Assembly (NCBI GenBank): GCA_947311845.1
Contig: CAMZMU010000027.1
Coordinates: 42,372,853 to 42,436,852, forward strand
DNA: 64,000 nt
Origin: Poa pratensis
Taxonomy: Eukaryota; Streptophyta; Magnoliopsida; Poales; Poaceae
Direction of reading: 5' to 3'
Numbering within the stretch: the first letter of the stretch is position 1; every line of letters starts with the position of its first letter. A program made the translations under genes and the position numbers. The notes beneath the pieces were generated by a model, which worked only from the letters and a program-made list of their open reading frames with translations, was not told the DNA's origin and ran no database searches. Of the stretch, positions 57,288-64,000 are shown piece by piece.

Positions 57288-59041
57288 CTCAAAAATTTCT
57301 CAAACCTAGCATCATCCAAAGATTTCATTACCTCTTGGGGATATGGTATGGGTCTTTGTACCCATGGATCCCTCTCTTTACCTTTTTGTGGATTTGGATG
57401 ATTCTTCTTTTTGTTCTTCTCAGTAGATGGTTGAGGGTCTTCCTTTTCAGGAGGTTCAGGTTCTGCAATATTTTCAACTTCATGTTGATCTTCTTCAGGT
57501 GGAGATGATTCCTCTTCTTCAACATTATCATCTTCGGTCTCAGCATCAGAAATAGAAATATCATTGTCTTGTTCTTGAGAATCATCAATGCCTTTGTTTC
57601 CATTGGGAGATTTTCCTGCAGAAGATTTCCTTTTGAGAGCCTCTTGCTCTTTTCTCTTGGGATGGTTTTCAGGATAGTCAGGGTCCTGAGTACTTGCACC
57701 ACCTCTAGTACTAACCCCACAAACCTGTTTCTTCTCAATAAGATTTTCATACAATTGATTTTGAAGAGAAACCATTTGTTCAATTTGATTATTCATCATT
57801 TCACAGTGTTTAACAATTCTTCTAACTTCTCCCACACTAGCATTTATATTTTCACGAAGGAATTTAATTTTATGAGAGTTTTCCATCATATTCATTCTAA
57901 TATCATGCTCTTCAGGTTTATTATGATAAGCAAAATCATTAACATATGATACATCAATAGGAGGTGTTACCTTTTCATTACCTTCCAAAGAGCTTATAGC
58001 ATTGACTGGGATTGGAAAACATGGTCGATCAATAGGAAGTTTAACACCCATTTCAGATAATTCCTTAAGATGAGAGGTTTTAATTCCCTTCTCTTTCATA
58101 TCCTTGGAGGCTCCCTTCATTGCCTCATTGTTTAATTCAAGAATACCTCCTTTCTTCTCTGGAAATATCTCTCTGTCATCTATTATTTCAATATTCCAAT
58201 CTTCATAGTTTCTAGAGATAGTTTCCAATAACTCAATTGCTTCATCAACGGTCCTTTCCCTGAAAACACTACCTGCAATACTATCAAGATAGCCTCTTGT
58301 ATTTTCAGTTAGTCCATTGTAAAATATATCAAGTATTTCATTATTCTTGAAGCCATGGGTAGGACATTTCCTAACCATCTTACTGTACCTCCCCCAAGCT
58401 TGGGGTAAATCCTCCTTCTCTGTTTGTGAAAAGTTGCTAATCTCAATAGTTAAACCATGAATCTTATCAGCAGGGAAATATTTATTATAAAATACCTGCA
58501 AGCATTCCTCCTTGCTAGTAATACATCCAGGTTCTAAACGATTATACCAAGTTTTAGCATTTCCTCCCAAAGTAAAAGGAAACAACTTTAAGAAATAATA
58601 GCGTTGGTGGATTTCATCTTTACCAAATAACACAGATAAATCATGCAAATCAGCAATGTGTTCAAAAGGGAACTCATTGTCTCTCCCATAAAACTTATAC
58701 TTCTCAGCTTTTTCAATTATTTCAGGATCAACACTAAACTCATAATCTTTGTCTTTAATTTTAATAGCTGGAGCATTCATTTTCTCAGTAACAGGGAAAT
58801 AATCATCAAGAGGAGAATTTTTATAGATATCAAGTTTATCCAATTTATCAAAATTCGAATCCATAAAAGCCATAGTAAATGCATCCTCTTCCTCAGAAGA
58901 AGTTTCATGTTCATCATCACAATATTCATTATCTTCTAATTCAGACTCAACATTTTCAATAATAGAAGTTTCAGGTGTTTCAGGTGTCACTTCTTTGTCT
59001 ATGCTACCACATATTAAATTATTTTCAATACTAGTAGACAT
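57284..59041 (-). CDS. Gag polyprotein of the Athila-type element
   Basis: 585 codons from ATG 59041 (MSTSIENNLICGSIDKEV). The capsid-type Retrotrans_gag domain lies at about residues 120-280: FPFEHIADLHDLSVLFGKD, YYFLKLFPFTLGGNAKTWYN, FYNKYFPADKIHGLT and IFYNGLTENTRGYLDSIAGS. A coiled-coil-prone stretch follows (VRRIVKHCEMMNNQIEQM), then an acidic and Pro-rich linker. In a neighbouring frame, a start at about 59189 (MGKEKNTPKEVRPSTTRRG) runs into the same AAGAAAAAGAAAAG tract, so the native gag probably began there and the copy lost one base near 59060. It forms virus-like particles in the cytoplasm in related elements. Confidence 0.85.
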   Translation of the reverse strand: MSTSIENNLICGSIDKEVTPETPETSIIENVESELEDNEYCDDEHETSSEEEDAFTMAFMDSNFDKLDKLDIYKNSPLDDYFPVTEKMNAPAIKIKDKDYEFSVDPEIIEKAEKYKFYGRDNEFPFEHIADLHDLSVLFGKDEIHQRYYFLKLFPFTLGGNAKTWYNRLEPGCITSKEECLQVFYNKYFPADKIHGLTIEISNFSQTEKEDLPQAWGRYSKMVRKCPTHGFKNNEILDIFYNGLTENTRGYLDSIAGSVFRERTVDEAIELLETISRNYEDWNIEIIDDREIFPEKKGGILELNNEAMKGASKDMKEKGIKTSHLKELSEMGVKLPIDRPCFPIPVNAISSLEGNEKVTPPIDVSYVNDFAYHNKPEEHDIRMNMMENSHKIKFLRENINASVGEVRRIVKHCEMMNNQIEQMVSLQNQLYENLIEKKQVCGVSTRGGASTQDPDYPENHPKRKEQEALKRKSSAGKSPNGNKGIDDSQEQDNDISISDAETEDDNVEEEESSPPEEDQHEVENIAEPEPPEKEDPQPSTEKNKKKNHPNPQKGKERDPWVQRPIPYPQEVMKSLDDARFEKFLS

Positions 59042-59254
59042 CTTAGACAATGGTGAACTATAAACTTTTCTTTTTCTTAGCAACAACAGCAGAAGCAACA
59101 TTAGGTGAAAAGTTTGGCCTACTTGGCAAATCAGTACCTCTACGAGTAGTTGAAGGCCTTACTTCCTTCGGAGTATTCTTTTCCTTTCCCATAGTTGGGA
59201 AAAGCAAGTGCAGCAAATAAATGATAACAAGTTGTCTTACCAATAAAGCTAGGT

Positions 59255-59272
59255 TCCCCGGCAACGGCGCCA
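59255..59272 (-). other. Primer-binding site, perfect tRNA-Asp 3'-end match
   Basis: The plus-strand sequence TCCCCGGCAACGGCGCCA equals the 3' end of plant tRNA-Asp, ten bases inside the 5' LTR. Confidence 0.9.
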
Positions 59273-59282
59273 GAAAATGTCT

Positions 59283-60625
59283 TGATGCCCACAAGTATAG
59301 GGGATCGCTGAAATCTTCGTTGGGAAGTATTACCCAAATTTATAGTTCGACACGATGGGAACACAAGAATACCAATAAGACTTTGGCAATTGAGGCGTCA
59401 CTCTCAACCACACCTGTATATCAATAAACTTGCAGCAGTGATAGTGATGGCAGTAGTATGATTCAAGTAGCAAATAGAACAGCAGTAGTGAACAAGGGTT
59501 TCCCAGTTTTCACCGAAAGTGATTTAAAACGTAGGCATGAGGTGATAGCGGGGTGTTGCATGAATAAGATTGATCATATAATAAGATATAAATAGCAATG
59601 GGACTTATCTCTAACTCCGATATATGTAGGTATGTGTTCCATAATTAGTTGTGCGTACTAACCAAGAGAATTTGCACAACATCTATTGTCCTACCTGCCC
59701 ATTTCACCGGGGCCAACTTGGAACTACAGGTAATTAAGGTCTACCCTTTCGAATAGCCCGGAACAACGCATTAACACTTCATGAACACATAGAATCCTCA
59801 AACTAAAACATCTCCCCCTTGTTTTCCCTATACTGTCACTTTTAGGGTTCGCAGGTTCAACATAATAGCAGGTGATACACTTTGCAGATAAATACCAAAC
59901 TCAATTATATGATGAAGCAAAATAAGTTCAGTACTGAAATCATGCCACTCGGGCCCTAGTAACAAGCATTAAGTATAGCATAAGTGCATCAACACAATAC
60001 AAAAATATCCTCAAGATAAACCCCTAAGATCTCGAACAACGGGTATCATTACATGATCAATCTCATCCAATCCCCATCCACCTCACATGCCTACAGCGGA
60101 CTACTCACACATGGTGATGGAGAGGGAGCTCATGGTCGATGGAGATGAAGGCGGTGAAGATGGCGGTGAAGACGGTCTCCGGATCCCTCCACCGGAGGAG
60201 AAATCCTGGATCAATCTGTCTCCGAAAACGAAGATCGTGGTGGGCGGCGGTGTGTTTCGCGAAAGCTCTCCCCTCCTAGGGCACCCACTTTTTCGTATAT
60301 ATGAGGGGGTACGCGAAAAGCCGAAGGAGAGGCGGCGCCCGAGGCTCCAGTTAGGTGGGCCCACGCGGCCAAAGGATCTGGCCGCGTGGGGCCCCTCTTT
60401 TGGGCCTCCGGCGCTTCCTCGTGTCCATCCTTTGCACGTTGTCCTCCTTTTCCATAAAAAATGACGTGGTATTTTTCCCCGATTTAATTTCCTGCAAAAA
60501 TAACCAGAAACGAGACTTTGCTAAAAACAGCGTCAGATTCAGCAGGTTTATTCAAATATGGGAAGATTCCGGAGCGAATTATGAAGCAAAGTGCTTGGAA
60601 AAGTAGATGCATTTTAGGTGCATCA
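59283..60625 (-). repeat. 5' LTR of the Athila-type element
   Basis: It is 1343 bases, nearly identical to 51609-52968. The ORFs within both LTRs are incidental. Confidence 0.95.
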
Positions 60626-60630
60626 GTCGG

Positions 60631-61710
60631 CTACAGGGGTGTTTCTTCGTGATGCCGTCTGTCCGCAGTACAGTGTGCTACGCTTCGTACAGTCGAACTC
60701 CCTCACGACGCGGGAGCTGTCGGGCTAGACTTGGCGACATGGAGGGCTGGCCGGCGACGATGCCGGCCCCCGCCTGCACGGTAGACGGCTCCTGGGATCT
60801 CTTGTCGGCGCTGGGTGGCGCCCCGTGTCTCCCGCCTGTCGGGGCTCCTAGGCACTGTAGGAGACGTCAGGCCAGGCTTCGCTTTAGCCCATGCCTAGGC
60901 GACATGGAGGGCGAGCCGGGCACGACCTCGGCGCCGCCCGACACAGGCCCTTGTCCTCTGCTCGTCGCATGTAAGTGGCAGCCGGTCTCCGGCTGCCACC
61001 CATCCGGATCTGGCCACCGCGGTTGACTTCGGTCGCGTAAGGCGGGCGTTGTTTGTCATTATCTGGTTGTCTTTGAGAATCGTGGTGATGGCGAGCCTGC
61101 GGTCCCTCTTTTGCCCATGCCGGCTTGGAGCGCTCGGATAGCTGGGCGGAGGCCGGCTGCGCTCGGGGCAGGCGGACTCGGCCGAGCCGGACACTCGGAG
61201 ACAGCCGGGCGGGGAGGTTGTAGTACTTGATTTTGTGTTTCACTCGGGATCTTCTGCGGGTCTTAGGTCACCTATTCCATAATTAGTTGTGCTGCCGCCT
61301 GCGGCGAGGAAGGCTTCTGCGTGTTCATCAGAATATCTTGTTCGTAAAACTGATCCGGCTGGGAATGCGAATCGTCGAAAGATCTGTTGGCCGGCTGCCG
61401 GCTGCGACGTAGGTGATGATGCTGGCACGTCCCATCTGCCTGCGGGTGGTGGCCCGGAAGTCGAGACATCGCCTCGCCTTTGATGGGGGATCTTCTGTGG
61501 CGGTGGAGTGTAGGCGGGATCCTTTGCAGCGAAACCGTCGCCCACGACCTCGCGGTTGCGCGCCACGCGGCGCGACCACCGGAGGCGGTTACGGGTCTTC
61601 TGCGGCGAAGGGGATCGTGCGGGATCTTTTGCGGAGTAACGGCCACCCACGATTCGGCAGTTATTCACCACGCGGCGCAGTTTGCGGAGGCGGTTTCGGA
61701 AGCACTGACG
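60631..61710 (+). mobile_element. Older retroelement resumes: GC-rich leader region
   Basis: This is the continuation of the element at 51180-51608. It is GC-rich with several GGATCTTCTGCGG-like motifs (61248, 61486, 61596, 61622). Two repeats of about 81 bases (61514-61594 and 61619-61699) share CGGGATC-TTTGC, CCCACGA, CCACGCGGCGC and GGAGGCGGTT-CGG. No ORF is convincing. Confidence 0.55.
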
Positions 61711-61711
61711 C

Positions 61712-61719
61712 TATAAATA
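61712..61719 (+). promoter_or_regulatory. TATA box of the gypsy-type transposon gene
   Basis: TATAAATA lies 13 bases after the second 81-base repeat and about 200-300 bases upstream of the coding region. Placement and context fit a promoter. Confidence 0.6.
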
Positions 61720-61904
61720 GGAGGTGAGGGCGATCGTGGGGCGGATTCGCTTCACTTCACCCCCGCACCTTCATCTTCTCGAGCGTGCCTCCTCTGCTTC
61801 TTCTTCTCCGGCGAGCCGGTTCTTCTCCGTCGCGAGGAAGCACTAGGTGCGGCGACCAAGGGCAACAGGCAAACGACGCCGGCGGCGACGTGCGCTACCT
61901 CCGT

Positions 61905-63980
61905 CATGCTGGAGCCTGAGATGGCTCGCACATCACCGCGGAGGACATCGAGGGCCTCCACGTGTGTGGTCTCCTGTCGACGGAAGACCGCGTGGGCGTG
62001 CGCCACGCCGCGGCCGACTAGGTGGCTCCCGCCGCGCGCGCCGGCGAGGTGGTGGTCTTCATGGACCACTTCGACCGTGGGCTCGCGCTACCGGCAAGCC
62101 CGTTTCTTCAAAGCTTTCTCCAGACCTTCGGTCTGCAAATGCACCACCTCGGGGCTAACTCTGTGGCTTCGCTGAGCTACTTCGCCACCGTCGGCGAGGG
62201 GTGGCTCGGCATCTGGCCGAATCTCAGCCTCTTCTGCCGGCTGTACTATCTTCGTGGCTGGTACCTCGGCGACAAGGAGGAGGAGGGCTTCGTCCACTGT
62301 GGGGCCGCAGTCGTCTACCGCCGACCGCAGTCGAAGCTGCTGGGCTTCAAGAAGCCGGACACGGTGAAGGAATGGCAACGGTCGTACTTCTATTGCCGCA
62401 ATCTGAAGGCGGGGGAGGACCACATCCGCCTGCCGGCGTTCCAGTCGGCCGCTCCAGTGAAGGACAACTGGGGCCTGAAGAAGCTTGGCGACCAGAAGGA
62501 GGTCGACAAAGATGATTGACCGGATCGAGACACTCTTCATGAAGGAAGGGCTGACCACCCGGGATCTAACCCTCTGCTGGCTTTACAACCGGCTCGCACC
62601 GCTGCAAAGCAGGTCCCACAAGATCTGCTATCTGAGCGGCCGCCTCGACCCCACCAGGCTGACCTGGAAGAGGTGGAACTTGGAGGCCTGAACGGTTGGG
62701 TCCAGCACGTCGCCAAGGAGGAGAAGGTGGCGGAGAACTGGAAGTACGGCAAATCGACGTACACTCACAAGAAGCCAGCGCCCAAGGTATGATGTCTGTT
62801 CTTCTACGCCGTACTTGCGTCTTTTCTTCTACGCCGCGTCCGGCTGCTCACCGAGCCGGTTGCACAGCTCTTCAAGATTCAGCTGGAGGAGGATGGGCCC
62901 AACGGCCCCCAGTTCTGGCCGAACATCCAGCTGGAGATGGCTGCGCCTGGGGAGGGCCAGTCGGAGGGCGACGAAGGAGACGCCGCGGCCGAGGGCAAGG
63001 AAGGAGCTGCTGCGGCCGAGGGTGACGACGACGAGGGTGTCTGCGGAGACGGTGGCCACGTAGAGGGCGACCAGGCAGATGACGCGTCGGCCGATCAGGT
63101 GCCGGTTGGCGGTGGCGAGGAGGGCAATGCGCCGCCGGCTGCCCGGGGTAAGCTGGACGCGTCTAGCTCGAAAGTTGATGAAGTCAAAAAGCCTGCGGTA
63201 GTCATTGATCTCTCGGATACTGAGAGCGTTGAGAGTGCAGAAACCGTGGGGTCGACCTCGGCCCCTCACCTGAAGAGGACGAAGCCGGATGCTCCCGCCG
63301 GCTTGGCGGATGATGACGACGACGAGGCGCCACCGGCGAGAAGCGGCCGAGAAGGATTCCGGCGAACGTGCGCGCGTAAGTGTGTTTGTAGCTCACTTTT
63401 CTTCTTGATAGTCTTGCTCCTGCGGCTGAGGCTCGATGCACTTTACAGGGCGTCAAGGTCACTGACCGCCGGAGGCGCCGCGCCGGCGGCCGCCGTGCCG
63501 ACTGCGCCGTTGAGACGCCCACCCGAGTGGCGGAGCAGCAGGAGGAGATCGGAGGCGGGGAGCAGGAGGGGCCTCCGGCGCCGGATGCGGGGTCCGAGCC
63601 CATCGGGCCTCATGCTGATGAGGTTGTCCCGCCGACTGAGGAGGCGAGGAGGCGGGTGCTGCTTCGGAGACGGCTATGGTCGCCCAGAAGCCGGCGAAGA
63701 AGAGCGTCAAGGTGACCTCCTCGAGGAGGGCCGAGACGCAGGCGAGGAAGCGGATGGCGCCGAATGCCGCCACCGTCTTGGAGCGGTAGCTGGTGCCGAC
63801 CGGTCCCTCCATCACCGCCAACGCCGGAGGAATCCGGATGCCGGTGGATCCGCTGGACTTCGCCCTGGAGATCCGGTAGGGGATGAAGGACCAGCTCGAG
63901 GGCTTCGACCGCTTCTTAGAGCTGCTTCGGGTACGTTATCTTGCTTTGTTCCTTCGAGGTTATCTTGAGCCGGCTGCGAC
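61905..63980 (+). pseudogene. Gypsy-type transposon gene (Transposase_28-like), multi-exon, degraded
   Basis: The first recognisable block (about 62058-62519) reads FMDHFDRGLALPASPF, LQTFGLQMHHLGANS, LSLFCRLYYLRGWYLG and YFYCRNLKAGED, matching the 'putative gypsy type transposon' domain common in cereal retroelements. A stop at 62517 and a shift (MIDRIETLFMKEGLTTRDLTLCWLYNRLAPLQSR) follow. Plausible introns are 62788-62866 (AAG-GTATGA ... CACAG) and 63376-63448 (GTAAGTG ... TTTACAG). The next exon carries QLFKIQLEEDGPNGPQFW, an acidic Gly-Glu-Ala linker and VVIDLSDTESVE. The remainder, to the window edge, is Arg-, Ala- and Glu-rich. The element runs off the right side. Confidence 0.55.
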
Positions 63981-64000
63981 AGCCGGCGTGAGTCTTGGGC

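Larger units (their letters stand above)
51609..60625 (-). mobile_element. Athila-type Gypsy LTR retrotransposon, non-autonomous, young
   Basis: Two LTRs (51609-52968 and 59283-60625) are flanked by a perfect 5-base target duplication GTCGG (51604-51608 and 60626-60630). It reads on the minus strand: 5' LTR at right, PBS, gag, protease, non-coding, an ATHILA-type ORF, polypurine tract, 3' LTR at left. Reverse transcriptase, RNase H and integrase are absent. The LTRs differ by about two substitutions and four indels, so the insertion is recent. It resembles Triticeae Athila-clade families such as Sabrina or WHAM, but I did not verify the name. Confidence 0.93.

Noticed and set aside
57569..57949. 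Plus-strand ORFs antisense to gag (also 58643-58939)
   Set aside because: They are antisense shadows of the open gag frame.

Overview
The window is nuclear DNA of a grass, most likely a Triticeae species (wheat, Aegilops, barley or a relative). This rests on long Gypsy LTR retrotransposons primed by a tRNA-Asp-type site, Stowaway MITEs ending in CTCCCTCCG, grass-type tRNA SINEs, a Helitron ending in CTAG, a MULE, degraded LINEs and a chloroplast DNA insertion, with short gene islands between them. Nothing bacterial or viral was seen.

Layout: 1-4659 is the internal part and 5' LTR of a minus-strand non-autonomous Gypsy element. 6.4-8.3 kb holds a two-B3-domain gene relic fused to an Ala-rich heptad repeat. 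8.8-9.6 kb is a DUF1668 pseudogene. 10.66-10.96 kb is a SINE with a perfect 19-bp target duplication. 11.86-12.11 kb is a Stowaway element. 12.8-14.7 kb is a tandem duplication. 15.86-16.11 kb (minus) is an intact CLE peptide hormone gene with two MITEs upstream. 17.8-21.5 kb holds two 5'-truncated LINEs. 24.1-37.4 kb (minus) is a 14-coding-exon gene similar to Arabidopsis At4g18490. A 4.4-kb Helitron, itself carrying a LINE, sits in one of its introns, and the last intron looks like a minor-class (U12) AT-AC intron. 40.4-42.5 kb (minus) is a P-class PPR gene with a single-base frameshift. 43.6-45.2 kb is chloroplast DNA carrying part of ndhB, interrupted by a hAT-like element. 46.40-49.01 kb is an internally deleted MULE with a 9-bp target duplication. 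51.61-60.63 kb is a very young Athila-type Gypsy element with a 5-bp target duplication, nested in an older retroelement. That older element continues to the right edge with a GC-rich gypsy-type transposon gene.

Functionally, only the CLE gene is fully intact. The At4g18490-like and PPR genes look complete except for one missing base each. Single-base losses also break the young Athila element several times, while its LTRs differ by only about two substitutions. Residual assembly indels are therefore a real alternative to pseudogenization and should be checked before calling these genes dead.
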